Both the position numbers and the translations under genes were made by a program. Source: Marivivens donghaensis (GTDB lineage Bacteria; Pseudomonadota; Alphaproteobacteria; Rhodobacterales; Rhodobacteraceae). Taken from it: DNA of 64,000 bases. The stretch is taken from NCBI RefSeq assembly GCF_023541015.1, contig NZ_JALNPR010000002.1:310001-374000 (forward strand), given 5' to 3'. The notes under the pieces are model-generated. The model was not told the DNA's origin. It was given only the letters and a program-made list of their open reading frames with translations, and did not search any database. Each line of letters begins with the position of its first letter. Position 1 is the first letter of the stretch. Positions 27,057 through 35,861 of the stretch are shown here, in pieces.

Positions 27057-28760
27057 GTGAAAATTCGCACGTTCGGTCTGATGCTGCTCACTGTGGCGAA
27101 TATCGGTTTGGCACCTTTGCCGTCGCAGGCAGATAGCTTGTCAGGCCCCTACCTCGCAGCACAGCGGGCCTTTGCGGCGGGCGATTTCGAACAGGCGGCG
27201 GAATATTACCAACGCGTTTTGGCAATCGACCCAGAGAATATTGGCATGGCAGATAGCGCCATGTCGTCGCTCGTGGCACTCGGTGATTTCGAAGCAGCGC
27301 TGCCATTTGCGCAACTCCTAACAAGCCAAGGAAACGTGAGCCAAATCGCGAATATGGTCGTGATGCTTGATCATATCAAAGCGGATCGTTGGAAAAAGGT
27401 GCAGTCAGACCTCGAGACTGGACTAGCCGTCAGCGATATGATCGACGGAGCCGTTCAGGCTTGGGGTGCATTGGCCCAAGGAAACGTGCGCGATGCGATT
27501 GAAGGTTTCGATGCAATAATCGCAACCGAAGGGCTATCCGCCTTTGGATCATACCAAAAAGCGCTCACGCTAGCCTATGTTGGTGATTTCGAAGGGGCCG
27601 AAGACCTGTTCGGAGATCCTGCAAACACCAGTATGCTGCGAAACACTCGCGCGTTGATCGCGCAAGCGCAAGTATTGGGACAGCTGGGCCGCACCGACGA
27701 TGCGATTGCGCTGTTATCTCGAGCCGACCCATTGGGTAGCGACACCGCGATCCAAAACCTTCTAGCACGCCTAACTGCAGGCGAAACCGTGCCTTTCGAT
27801 GGGATCACTAATCCCAAAGAAGGCCTTGCCGAAGTGTTCCTGACAGTCGCCATCGCCATCCAAGATGAAGCGCCCGAGGCCTACACCCTCGCTTATTCGT
27901 GGGCCGCACATGAACTGGCCCCGACACGTTCAGACGCGATCCTGACCACGGCGGAACTCTACGACGCGTTGGGCCGCTATGACCTGTCCAACGCGACCTT
28001 CGCGATGATCTCACCCGAAGACCCCGCATTCCTCGATGCAGAGATCGGTCGCGCGGCTGTCCTCGAAGCGGACGGACGCAACGACGCCGCCATCGAAGTG
28101 TTGCAGCAATTGGCTCGCACCTATCCAGAGTCCGGCTACGTCGCTGCGACTTTAGGCGACTCTTTGCGTCGGGTTGAGGACTACAAACAGGCCGACAGCG
28201 TCTACACGACCGCACTCGACCTCTACGGTGAGGATGCGTCCAGCGCGTGGTTCATCTATTTCGCACGCGGGATTTCGCGCGAACGGTTGGACCGCTGGGA
28301 TGATGCCGAAAGCGATTTCCGCGCCGCGCTCGATTTGCGCCCTGGCCATCCCTCGGTGCTGAATTACCTCGGCTATTCACTCGTCGACCGTGGCGAGAAG
28401 CTCGACGAAGCCTTGTCGCTCATCGAACAAGCTGTCGCGGCCCAACCCAACAATGGCGCGATCATTGACAGCCTTGGCTGGGCCCTGTTCAAACTTGGAC
28501 GTTTCGAAGAGGCTGTTCCCGTCCTCGAACGAGGGAGCGAACTGGAAGCCACCGATCCTGTGGTGAATGATCACTTGGGCGATGCTCTTTGGGTCGTGGG
28601 TCGGAAACTCGAAGCGCAATTCCAGTGGCAGCGTGCGCTGTCATTTGATCCCGAAGAAGACGAAGCTGCCCGAATCCGCCGAAAAATCGCGATTGGTTTG
28701 GATGCGGTGATGATTGAAGAAGGCAAAGACCCATTATCGGTGGCCCGTGGCGACAATTAA
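27057..28760 (+). CDS. Exported TPR-repeat protein
   Basis: A 567-residue protein made mostly of tetratricopeptide repeats. GTG 27057 has AAGGGGC upstream and opens with a signal peptide (MKIRTFGLMLLTVANIGLAP, cleavage near PSQA); ATG 27021 is the alternative but lacks a ribosome-binding site. Repeats include FAAGDFEQAAEYYQRVLAID, DDAESDFRAALDLRPGHPSV, LGYSLVDRGEKLDEALSLIE and LGWALFKLGRFEEAVPVLER. This is the tandem TPR architecture of alphaproteobacterial outer-envelope scaffolds. Binding partner is unknown. It overlaps ispE by 14 bases. Confidence 0.88.
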   Translation: MKIRTFGLMLLTVANIGLAPLPSQADSLSGPYLAAQRAFAAGDFEQAAEYYQRVLAIDPENIGMADSAMSSLVALGDFEAALPFAQLLTSQGNVSQIANMVVMLDHIKADRWKKVQSDLETGLAVSDMIDGAVQAWGALAQGNVRDAIEGFDAIIATEGLSAFGSYQKALTLAYVGDFEGAEDLFGDPANTSMLRNTRALIAQAQVLGQLGRTDDAIALLSRADPLGSDTAIQNLLARLTAGETVPFDGITNPKEGLAEVFLTVAIAIQDEAPEAYTLAYSWAAHELAPTRSDAILTTAELYDALGRYDLSNATFAMISPEDPAFLDAEIGRAAVLEADGRNDAAIEVLQQLARTYPESGYVAATLGDSLRRVEDYKQADSVYTTALDLYGEDASSAWFIYFARGISRERLDRWDDAESDFRAALDLRPGHPSVLNYLGYSLVDRGEKLDEALSLIEQAVAAQPNNGAIIDSLGWALFKLGRFEEAVPVLERGSELEATDPVVNDHLGDALWVVGRKLEAQFQWQRALSFDPEEDEAARIRRKIAIGLDAVMIEEGKDPLSVARGDN

Positions 28761-29607
28761 GACAACAGCACCTGCAAAGATAAACCTGACCCTGCATGTC
28801 ACTGGCCAGCGGGCCGATGGGTATCATTTGCTGGATAGTTTGGTCGTTTTTGCCGAAGTCGGCGACGTCATCTCGGCCACCCGCGCTGTCGATATGCGAC
28901 TGACGGTAACGGGACATTTTGCCGAAGGTGTGCCCCTCGACGGCAGCAACCTCGTTCTGAAAGCCGCCGAAGCCCTCCGTCGTGAGCGCGGCGTGACGAT
29001 GGGCGCGCACCTCCATCTTGAAAAGAACCTCCCCCATGCTGCGGGGATTGGTGGCGGGTCGTCTGATGCGGCGGCAACGCTGAAACTTTTGGCCGAGCTG
29101 TGGGATGTTGAGCCATTGGCGCATGACGACCCTGCGGTCCTTGCCCTTGGTGCCGATGTTCCTGTTTGCCTACGTGCCCCGACACCCTGCCGCATGGCTG
29201 GGATCGGTGAAGAGTTGAGCGATTTTACCGCCCTGCCCCGCGCGGCACTCGTCCTCGTCAATCCAAATGTCGAAGTGCCAACGCCTGAAGCCTTTCGTGG
29301 GCTAACGCAGAAAACAAACCCGGCAATGGGTGAACTGCCAGTTGGTGTAACGCTCAATGGGTTTACGGACTGGCTGCATGAGCAGCGCAACGACCTTCAT
29401 AAACCTGCCGCTGCAGTTGCCACAGAAATTGACAAAGCGCTCACCATGATGCGCCAGCAACGCGCCGTTCTTTGGGCAGGGATGTCAGGGTCAGGTGCGA
29501 CTTGCGTGGCGGTGGTCAAGGATATGGGGGCCGCCCGTCAGGTCGCCCGCATGATCCAAATTCGAGAACAAAGTTGGTGGGTTGTCCCCACCCCGCTTCT
29601 TAGCTGA
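28747..29607 (+). CDS. ispE: 4-diphosphocytidyl-2-C-methyl-D-erythritol kinase
   Basis: A 286-residue GHMP kinase of the MEP isoprenoid pathway. It phosphorylates CDP-methyl-erythritol. The N-terminal APAKINLTLHVTGQRADGYH and the ATP loop PHAAGIGGGSSDAAATL (about residues 96-112) are intact. GTG 28747 (MATIKTTAPAKINL) is chosen because it starts the family's N-terminus; it overlaps the TPR stop by 14 bases. Its 3' end overlaps the convergent polyprenyl synthase by 8 bases. Its isoprenoids supply the neighbouring synthase and ubiquinone. Confidence 0.95.
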   Translation: MATIKTTAPAKINLTLHVTGQRADGYHLLDSLVVFAEVGDVISATRAVDMRLTVTGHFAEGVPLDGSNLVLKAAEALRRERGVTMGAHLHLEKNLPHAAGIGGGSSDAAATLKLLAELWDVEPLAHDDPAVLALGADVPVCLRAPTPCRMAGIGEELSDFTALPRAALVLVNPNVEVPTPEAFRGLTQKTNPAMGELPVGVTLNGFTDWLHEQRNDLHKPAAAVATEIDKALTMMRQQRAVLWAGMSGSGATCVAVVKDMGAARQVARMIQIREQSWWVVPTPLLS

Positions 29608-30598
29608 TACGCGCAACCACGTAGTCAGCGATATCCGACAGCATGTCGCGGATGTCGTGTGCCGGGACTTCCGCAAGACATGCTTTAGCTTTCGCAGCCC
29701 ACTGCAACGCCTCATCGCGAGTGTCATCCAACGCACCATGCTTGCGCATGATGTCGAGTGCGGCCTCTAGGTCGCCTTCGACTTGTTTGCCCTTCGCGAT
29801 GGTGCGCGTCCAAAACGCCATCTCGTCCGCATCCGATTTCGCGACCGCTTTGATCAACGGCAGTGACAATTTCCGCTCGCGGAAGTCATCGCCGATGTTC
29901 TTACCGATCGCCTCGGTTCCACCGTAGTCGAGCAAATCGTCAACCATTTGGAACGCAATGCCCAAGGCGTCGCCATAATCGTAGAGCGCTTTCTCGACGC
30001 TCTCATCTGCGCCAGAAATCACCGCGCCGACCTGAGTGGCCGCAGAGAACAACGCTGCCGTTTTACCACGGATCACCTTTAGATAAGTATCTTCGGTCGT
30101 GGTCAGATCACGTGCTGCGGTGAGCTGGAGAACTTCGCCCTCAGCAATCGTCGCAGACGCATCAGCAAGGATGCCCAAAACGCGGATCGAACCCGTTTCG
30201 ACCATGATCTGGAACGACCGAGAGAACAGATAATCGCCGACCAGAACGGACGACTGGTTATCCCACAAAAGGTTCGCCGTCGGACGCCCGCGACGCTGAT
30301 CACTTTCGTCGACAACGTCATCGTGCAGCAAGGTCGCTGTATGAATAAACTCAACCGTTGTCGCTAGATGAATGTGATACGGACCCTCGTAACCGCAGAG
30401 TTTCGCCGCCGCGAGCGTCAGCATCGGGCGCAAACGTTTTCCACCAGCTTCGATCAAGTGGGCAGTCACTTCAGGAATACGGGGCGCGTGTTCCGACGAC
30501 ATCCGATCACGGATCATCAGGTTCACGGCTTCCATTTCAGGCGCCAGCGCCTCTGCCAGACGTTCATGCGGTTTGGTGGCAGTTACATCGAGGCTCAT
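29600..30598 (-). CDS. ispB: Polyprenyl diphosphate synthase (octaprenyl/decaprenyl type)
   Basis: A 332-residue trans-prenyltransferase that extends FPP with IPP to the ubiquinone side chain. The first Asp-rich motif is LLHDDVVDESDQRRGRPTAN (about residues 91-110) and the second is QMVDDLLDYGG (about 221-231); GGKRLRPML is the IPP-binding block. ATG 30598 gives MSLDVTATKPHERL; the frame runs further upstream but only across the DUF2007 gene. Tail length (C40 or C50) cannot be told from sequence. It is divergent from the DUF2007 gene by 55 bases. Confidence 0.93.
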   Translation of the reverse strand: MSLDVTATKPHERLAEALAPEMEAVNLMIRDRMSSEHAPRIPEVTAHLIEAGGKRLRPMLTLAAAKLCGYEGPYHIHLATTVEFIHTATLLHDDVVDESDQRRGRPTANLLWDNQSSVLVGDYLFSRSFQIMVETGSIRVLGILADASATIAEGEVLQLTAARDLTTTEDTYLKVIRGKTAALFSAATQVGAVISGADESVEKALYDYGDALGIAFQMVDDLLDYGGTEAIGKNIGDDFRERKLSLPLIKAVAKSDADEMAFWTRTIAKGKQVEGDLEAALDIMRKHGALDDTRDEALQWAAKAKACLAEVPAHDIRDMLSDIADYVVARIS

Positions 30599-30653
30599 CA
30601 CAGGCTCCACGGCGCTATTGGCAAAGTCGGTTTCCCGCCTTACGTCTTTGGGT

Positions 30654-30869
30654 ATGAAAGAGCTTTTACGCACAACCGACCCCACTGTGATCGCCTTTGC
30701 AAAGGTGCTCTTAGACGGTGAGGGTATAGACTGCTTCGAGTTTGACGTAAATATGAGCGTCCTCGACGGAAGCCTCGGCATTTTGCCGCGCCGCATTATG
30801 GTGCGAGATGCCGATCATTTCATCGCAACTGCCGTTTTACGCGACAATGAAATCGATTTGGGCCTGTGA
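30654..30869 (+). CDS. DUF2007 small protein
   Basis: A 71-residue protein from ATG 30654, with MKELLRTTDPTVIAFAKVLL at the start and the family's ILPRRIMVRDADHFIATAVL near the end. DUF2007 proteins are suspected signalling or ligand-binding proteins of unproven role. Its TGA overlaps the GTG start of the methyltransferase by 4 bases, so the two are coupled. Confidence 0.82.
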   Translation: MKELLRTTDPTVIAFAKVLLDGEGIDCFEFDVNMSVLDGSLGILPRRIMVRDADHFIATAVLRDNEIDLGL

Positions 30870-31618
30870 CTGACCTTAGCTGCGATAACTTTCTGAATGG
30901 TAAGGTTAGGGTCTGGCAGCCGATCAATGGCTACCGCGCTGGCGTTGATCCTGTTCTGCTCGCCGCTGCTGTTCCGGCAAAATCAGGCCAAACCGTATTG
31001 GAACTTGGCTGCGGCGTAGGCACGGCTAGCCTGTGTCTTTCAGCGCGGGTTGCAGAACTGTCGATCACTGGCGTCGAATTACAGCCAGAGTATGCGGAAC
31101 TGGCGCGCAAAAATGCCGCCGAGAACAAAGCGCCATTAGATGTGATCACCGCCGACCTTCGTGCCTTACCAGCGGACCTCAGAAATCAGCAATTCGATCA
31201 CGTCATCATGAACCCACCCTACTATGATCGCACGGCATCTACTGCCGCGACTGACCTTGGTCGGGATACTGCACTCGGCGGTGATACCCCTTTGGCGGAC
31301 TGGGTGACGATCGGCGCAAAGCGCCTCGCGCCGAAGGGCTATTTCACACTTATCCAACGAATCGACCGCTTACCCGAAGTGCTAAGCGCCGTTCAGACCT
31401 GTCTGGGTTCAATCATCGTCCAACCTATCGGGGCCCGTAACGGCCGCAGTGCAGGCCTCTTTATCGTCCAAGCGCGCAAGAATGGGCGGGCGGCCTTCAA
31501 GCTCGCAGCGCCCTTTGTCATGCATGTTGGAGAGAGCCATACCGCTGACGGTGAAAGCTATACGCCCGAAGCCACCGCTATTTTACGAGATGGCGCTGAA
31601 TTGAGCATAATTTGTTAA
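30866..31618 (+). CDS. SAM-dependent methyltransferase, TrmN6/YfiC-like
   Basis: A 250-residue class I methyltransferase. SAM-binding motif VLELGCGVGTASLCLSARV lies at about residues 43-61, and the catalytic NPPY is in VIMNPPYYDRTAST (about 113-126), typical of enzymes that methylate an exocyclic amine of adenine. The closest function I can name is tRNA1(Val) adenine-37 N6-methylation (TrmN6). The GTG start overlaps the DUF2007 stop by 4 bases. Confidence 0.85.
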   Translation: MTDLSCDNFLNGKVRVWQPINGYRAGVDPVLLAAAVPAKSGQTVLELGCGVGTASLCLSARVAELSITGVELQPEYAELARKNAAENKAPLDVITADLRALPADLRNQQFDHVIMNPPYYDRTASTAATDLGRDTALGGDTPLADWVTIGAKRLAPKGYFTLIQRIDRLPEVLSAVQTCLGSIIVQPIGARNGRSAGLFIVQARKNGRAAFKLAAPFVMHVGESHTADGESYTPEATAILRDGAELSIIC

Positions 31619-31678
31619 TTTAATTGCGCAGGATCGGCGGAAAACGACCGATCTCGAAAAATGCTGCAGCGCCGCGTG

Positions 31679-31696
31679 ACAGTTTTGTAAAACTGT
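31679..31696. promoter_or_regulatory. Perfect inverted repeat upstream of the YdcH-family gene
   Basis: ACAGTTTT-GT-AAAACTGT, an 8-2-8 perfect palindrome centred about 50 bases before the ATG at 31738. Size and position fit a dimeric regulator's operator. No regulator gene is adjacent. Confidence 0.5.
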
Positions 31697-31737
31697 GCTG
31701 CAATCGAGTCGCAACCATCACAACAGAGGAGACGACT

Positions 31738-31905
31738 ATGAGCCTAAGTTCGCACATCGAGGAACTGAGGAAGAAACACCAGAACCTCTCTGCGGCCGTA
31801 GAAAGTGCACAGCGCAGTCCGGCAATTGACGCATCAGAGATTAGCCGTCTCAAGAAACAGAAGTTGATGGTCAAAGAGGAAATTACGCGCCTGACAACCC
31901 ACTAA
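31738..31905 (+). CDS. YdcH family protein (DUF465)
   Basis: A 55-residue, highly helical, charged protein: MSLSSHIEELRKKHQNLSAA at the front and RLKKQKLMVKEEITRL at the end. The S-H-I-E-E-L-R-K-K-H pattern and size mark the YdcH/DUF465 family, whose function is unknown. ATG 31738 has GAGGAG 8 bases upstream. Its TAA shares CTAA with the stop of the convergent DMT transporter. Confidence 0.88.
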   Translation: MSLSSHIEELRKKHQNLSAAVESAQRSPAIDASEISRLKKQKLMVKEEITRLTTH

Positions 31906-32765
31906 GGCCTACGGCTCGCTTGTGCGGCCAGTGCCGCGCCTCCGGTAATTAGGGCAGCGGCAAGTAACAAAGTCCAAGTCGGGGCTGCGATCCCCGCGAC
32001 AACAAGCGCCAAGGTGGAGAGAACAGGCGCAGCATAGGAGGCGACACCAAGCAATTGGATGTCGCCTTTTTTCACGCCCACATCCCAAACAAAAAACGCG
32101 ATCCCGACGGGGCCAACGCCGAGCCCAATGACTGACAGCCATCCAAGCGTGGTGGTCGGCCAGATCGTGTCTTCCAATGCGACGTGCGCGACCCCTGACA
32201 GAATTGCGGTGGCGAGGCAAAACACGACGACCGATGCTGTCGGGACGGCCCCGAAACTGCGGGATACGACCGAATACCCTGACCATGTGAGCGCACAGAG
32301 GAACGCCAATCCGTAACCGGGCAATGCATCAGCATTAAACCCTGTCACACCTTGCGCGACGATCAAAACTGCGCCCGCGAATCCGATCAGTCCTCCGATG
32401 ATGTGGCCGCGTTTCAAGTGCTCTCCCGGCAACAGACCAGAGAACAAGACGATCAATAGTGGCCAAAGGTATGCTATCAGGCCCGCCTCAGCGGCGGGGG
32501 CCATTCGTAGCGCCGAAAAATACAGGAAGTGATAGCCGAAGAGACCCGCCGTTCCGATGAGATAGACCCGTAGCGGCACACGGCGAAGTTGCGACAAGCC
32601 ACCCGTTGCAAGCAACCAGATCACACCAATCCCCCCGCCGATCGCAAAGCAGAGCGCGTTCAACAGAAAAGGCGGCACGGGGGCCGATCCGACGGTGAAG
32701 AGCGCGAGCAGCGCCCACAAAAGGACCGCGATAAATCCGACTGCTGTGTAAGAGGTTTTAGACAT
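31902..32765 (-). CDS. DMT superfamily transporter (EamA)
   Basis: A 287-residue inner-membrane protein with ten hydrophobic segments in two EamA repeats (first about residues 5-138, second about 145-280). AALRMAPAAEAGLIAYLWPL and WDVGVKKGDIQLLGVASYAA are typical. EamA proteins usually export amino acids or metabolites; substrate is unknown. The start is separated from phaB by a terminator that ends just before the ATG, so it is probably transcribed from its own promoter or by read-through. Confidence 0.9.
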   Translation of the reverse strand: MSKTSYTAVGFIAVLLWALLALFTVGSAPVPPFLLNALCFAIGGGIGVIWLLATGGLSQLRRVPLRVYLIGTAGLFGYHFLYFSALRMAPAAEAGLIAYLWPLLIVLFSGLLPGEHLKRGHIIGGLIGFAGAVLIVAQGVTGFNADALPGYGLAFLCALTWSGYSVVSRSFGAVPTASVVVFCLATAILSGVAHVALEDTIWPTTTLGWLSVIGLGVGPVGIAFFVWDVGVKKGDIQLLGVASYAAPVLSTLALVVAGIAAPTWTLLLAAALITGGAALAAQASRRP

Positions 32766-32766
32766 G

Positions 32767-32793
32767 AAAAGGGCCGATCATTGTGACCGGCCC
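32767..32793 (-). terminator. Rho-independent terminator after phaB
   Basis: On the minus strand GGGCCG (32793-32788) pairs with CGGCCC (32776-32771) across an 11-base loop, followed by TTTT. It lies about 33 bases past the phaB stop and directly before the EamA start codon. Confidence 0.7.
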
Positions 32794-32825
32794 AATTTGA
32801 CTAATAAAATCAAACGCGCAAGCGA

Positions 32826-33548
32826 TTAGACGAAGAACTGTCCGCCGTTCGCGGAAATGGTCGAGCCGTTTACAAAGCCCGCGTCGTCTTCGACGAGGAA
32901 TTTCACGCAACGCGCGATTTCTTCCGGCTCGCCCAGACGACCTGTCGGGATCTGGCCAATGATAGCTTCACGCACTTTTTCCGGAACAGCCATAACCATT
33001 TCGGTCGCGATGTAGCCTGGGCAGATTGCGTTTGCTGTGATGCCGAAACGTGCACCTTCTTGGGCCAACGATTTCACGATGCCGAGGTCACCGGCTTTGG
33101 TCGCGGCATAGTTAACCTGACCGAACTGACCTTTTTGACCGTTGATCGAGGAGATGACCACGATGCGGCCAAACTTGCGCTCACGCATACCCGGCCAAAT
33201 CGGGTGAACGGTGTTGAAAACGCCCGTTAGGTTGGTGTCGATCACTTCCTGCCATTGTTCGCGGGTCATTTTGTGGAACGGCGCATCGCGAGTGATGCCT
33301 GCGTTTGCCACAACGATGTCAATCGGGCCGAGGTCCACTTCGACCTGCGCAAGACCCGCCGCGCTTTCGTCGTAGCTGCCAACGTTCCATTTGTAAGTCT
33401 TAATGCCTGTTTCAGCAGTGAAGGCAGCGGCTTTTTCGTCATTCCCAGCATAGGTCGCAGCTACGGTATAACCAGCGTCTTTAAGGGTTTTAGAAATCGC
33501 AGCACCGATGCCGCGGGAACCACCAGTTACAAGAGCTACACGGGACAT
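32826..33548 (-). CDS. phaB: Acetoacetyl-CoA reductase (NADPH)
   Basis: A 240-residue SDR that reduces acetoacetyl-CoA to (R)-3-hydroxybutyryl-CoA for PHB synthesis. The cofactor loop is VTGGSRGIGAAI (about 6-17), NAGITRDAPFHKMTREQW is the PhaB-type substrate region, and the catalytic Ser-Tyr-Lys set is in ISSINGQKGQFGQVNYAATKAG. The ATG is preceded by AGGAGGAG on the minus strand. It is transcribed separately from phaA, because a terminator follows phaA. A TGC-type palindrome lies upstream. Confidence 0.96.
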   Translation of the reverse strand: MSRVALVTGGSRGIGAAISKTLKDAGYTVAATYAGNDEKAAAFTAETGIKTYKWNVGSYDESAAGLAQVEVDLGPIDIVVANAGITRDAPFHKMTREQWQEVIDTNLTGVFNTVHPIWPGMRERKFGRIVVISSINGQKGQFGQVNYAATKAGDLGIVKSLAQEGARFGITANAICPGYIATEMVMAVPEKVREAIIGQIPTGRLGEPEEIARCVKFLVEDDAGFVNGSTISANGGQFFV

Positions 33549-33615
33549 TTGATTCTCCTCCTAAGAAATTCAGTTAGTAACGTTATTATTTGAAACGACA
33601 TATATACGCAATATT

Positions 33616-33628
33616 ATTGCGCTGCAAT
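33616..33628. promoter_or_regulatory. Candidate PhaR-type operator upstream of phaB
   Basis: ATTGC-GCT-GCAAT, a 5-3-5 perfect palindrome about 70-80 bases before the phaB start. It fits the YTGC-N3-GCAR form seen upstream of phaA and of the maoC/pta operon. PhaR of Rhodobacter and Paracoccus is known to bind TGC-rich sites; assignment here is inference. Confidence 0.5.
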
Positions 33629-33640
33629 GCCGCATCGAAC

Positions 33641-33670
33641 AAAAAAGGGGCCCAGCGCGCTGAACCCCTT
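33641..33670 (-). terminator. Rho-independent terminator after phaA
   Basis: On the minus strand AAGGGG (33670) pairs with CCCCTT (33645), with a further AGCGCGCT self-complementary core, followed by T6. It lies about 24 bases past the phaA stop and separates it from phaB. Confidence 0.8.
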
Positions 33671-33693
33671 TGACGTAGAGTAAACGCCGAATG

Positions 33694-34869
33694 TTACAGG
33701 CGTTCAACACACATTGCGACGCCCATGCCACCGCCGATGCAAAGGGTAGCGAGACCCTTTTTCGCATCGCGGCGCTGAAGTTCGAACAACAGGGTGTTCA
33801 GAACACGACAGCCCGATGCACCAATCGGGTGACCGATTGCGATTGCGCCGCCGTTTACGTTCACAATTGCTGGATCCCAGCCCATGTCCTTGTTCACGGC
33901 GCAAGCCTGTGCAGCAAAGGCTTCGTTTGCCTCGACGAGGTCGAGATCGCCAACCGACCATCCAGCTTTGGCCAGTGCTTTCTTCGACGACGGGATCGGG
34001 CCACAGCCCATGATCGACGGGTCGAGGCCAGCGGTCGCGTAGGACGCAATGCGTGCCAGCGGTGTCAGACCACGGCGAACGGCTTCTTCTTCGGTCATCA
34101 GCAGAACGGCTGCCGCACCGTCGTTCAGGCCAGATGCGTTACCTGCAGTGACAGAGCCGTCTTTGGTGAAAGCTGGGCGCAGTTTCTGCATGCTTTCAAG
34201 GGTCGCGCCGTGGCGGATGTATTCGTCTTTGTCGACAATGGTGTCGCCCTTACGGCCTTTGACGGTGAACGCGATGACTTCGTCGTCGAATTTGCCAGCC
34301 TTCTGCGCTGCTTCCGCTTTGTTCTGCGACGCAAGCGCGAATTCGTCCTGCATTTCGCGGGTGATGCCCCACTGGTTTGCAACGTTTTCAGCGGTCTGAC
34401 CCATGTGGTAGCCGTTGAATGCATCCCACAGGCCGTCTTTGATCATGGTGTCGATCAGCTTCATGTCGCCCATTTTGGTGCCGTTGCGCATGTGAGCACA
34501 GTGAGCCGAGAGGGACATGTTTTCTTGACCGCCAGCAGCAACGATCGACGCATCGCCGAGCATGATGTGCTGTGCAGCAAGAGCAACCGCGCGAAGACCC
34601 GAACCACAAACCTGGTTAAGGCCCCAAGCAGCGGATTCAATCGGCAGGCCCGCAGCGATGTGTGCCTGACGTGCAGGGTTTTGGCCCTGACCAGCGGTAA
34701 GAACCTGACCAAGGATGGTCTCATCCACTTCGCCTTTTTCAATTCCAGCGCGCGCGACAACCGCTTCGAGCACAGCAGCACCTAGTTCATGCGCAGGAAC
34801 ATTGGCAAAGGAACCGCCAAAGCTGCCAACAGCAGTTCGTGCGGCAGACGCGATTACGATATTGGTCAT
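33694..34869 (-). CDS. phaA: Acetyl-CoA C-acetyltransferase (beta-ketothiolase)
   Basis: A 391-residue thiolase that condenses two acetyl-CoA. The nucleophile Cys is in [16 protein letters not shown] (about residues 84-99), the His in [13 protein letters not shown] and the second Cys in [11 protein letters not shown] near the end. Length is typical. It provides acetoacetyl-CoA to phaB. The start follows GGAGAGGATT, and the 124-base upstream gap contains a CTGC-N3-GCAG palindrome. Confidence 0.97.
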   Translation of the reverse strand: MTNIVIASAARTAVGSFGGSFANVPAHELGAAVLEAVVARAGIEKGEVDETILGQVLTAGQGQNPARQAHIAAGLPIESAAWGLNQVCGSGLRAVALAAQHIMLGDASIVAAGGQENMSLSAHCAHMRNGTKMGDMKLIDTMIKDGLWDAFNGYHMGQTAENVANQWGITREMQDEFALASQNKAEAAQKAGKFDDEVIAFTVKGRKGDTIVDKDEYIRHGATLESMQKLRPAFTKDGSVTAGNASGLNDGAAAVLLMTEEEAVRRGLTPLARIASYATAGLDPSIMGCGPIPSSKKALAKAGWSVGDLDLVEANEAFAAQACAVNKDMGWDPAIVNVNGGAIAIGHPIGASGCRVLNTLLFELQRRDAKKGLATLCIGGGMGVAMCVERL

Positions 34870-34965
34870 GAGAATCCTCTCCTCTAAGGCTCAGAAAAAC
34901 GGCAATTTGCTGATCACCATCGGCATCTATGTACAAATTATGCCTGCTTGGCGCAACATTATTTC

Positions 34966-34978
34966 GCTGCGACGCAGC
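34966..34978. promoter_or_regulatory. Candidate PhaR-type operator upstream of phaA
   Basis: GCTGCG-A-CGCAGC, which contains CTGC-N3-GCAG, the form reported for PhaR sites in Rhodobacter relatives. It lies about 100 bases before the phaA start and only about 16 bases from the 3' end of the EAL gene. Confidence 0.55.
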
Positions 34979-34993
34979 TAATATAGATAGACT

Positions 34994-35770
34994 TTAGATT
35001 GAGAGTCGCGGCGCACCGAAATGATAGCCCTGCAAGCAATCGATTCCCATGTCACAGAGCAATTCTGCCTCTGCTGCCGTTTCCACACCCTCAACCACAG
35101 CAAACATCTCGAACTGCTGGGCCACGGTGATCAACGCTTCAGCCATGACCTGATTGTCGGGCGAGTCCTGAATGTTATGGATAAAACAGCGATCAATTTT
35201 CACCATATCGAAGTAGAAATCTTTGAGCCGCTGAAACGCGATCAATCCCGCGCCGAAATCATCGAGGGAGAAATTCACGCCATAGGGCTGCATGTCCTCC
35301 ATAAAGCGGATCAACACCTCATGAAGCTGCATCGCAGAAGTTTCACTAATTTCAAGGATCAGCCGCGGCCCGATATCGCGCCCTCGGTTCAAGCCTGCCG
35401 TCAGGGTTCTGCGCCATTTTCCATCCGCCAATGACCGCGCCGACATGTTAACCGCCAAACGCATCGTCGGATTATTACGCAGAACCTCTAACCCCAGTCG
35501 CAACGACGCGCAGTCGATTTCGCGACCTAGGACGGTCTCTTCGACCTCGCCCATGAACTGACCCGCAGGGATAATTCGGCCTGTGCTATCGCGCAGACGG
35601 ATCAGCCCTTCGTAAAATGCGACGGTGGTGCCATCCGCCGCCGCTATGACAGGCTGAAAGGCCAGTTGCGCCTGTCCCGCAGCGAGAGACTTGCGCACCA
35701 TATTCATCACGTCTCTGTCCCGCGCATACACAGCATAATCGAGCGGGGTCTGTGGTTCTGCGGCAGCCAT
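34994..35770 (-). CDS. EAL-domain cyclic-di-GMP phosphodiesterase, stand-alone
   Basis: A 258-residue protein that is essentially one EAL domain, hydrolysing c-di-GMP. The motif reads YEGLIR rather than EAL (about residue 43). The other expected catalytic positions are present: N in AVNMSARSL, E in LILEISETSA, paired D in FSLDDFGAGLIAF, K in VKIDRCFI, E in VVEGVET, and Q in CLQGYHFG. It is therefore probably active. ATG 35770 (MAAAEPQTPLDY) has AAGGA eight bases upstream; ATG 35779 is an alternative. No sensor domain is visible. Confidence 0.9.
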   Translation of the reverse strand: MAAAEPQTPLDYAVYARDRDVMNMVRKSLAAGQAQLAFQPVIAAADGTTVAFYEGLIRLRDSTGRIIPAGQFMGEVEETVLGREIDCASLRLGLEVLRNNPTMRLAVNMSARSLADGKWRRTLTAGLNRGRDIGPRLILEISETSAMQLHEVLIRFMEDMQPYGVNFSLDDFGAGLIAFQRLKDFYFDMVKIDRCFIHNIQDSPDNQVMAEALITVAQQFEMFAVVEGVETAAEAELLCDMGIDCLQGYHFGAPRLSI

Positions 35771-35861
35771 ATAGTCCATCCTTTGCAACGGATAGAGATT
35801 GGCCGACCGATACCTAAAGCGCGGTAAAGGAAACGGAATTGAATAGAATTTGAGGTACTTC

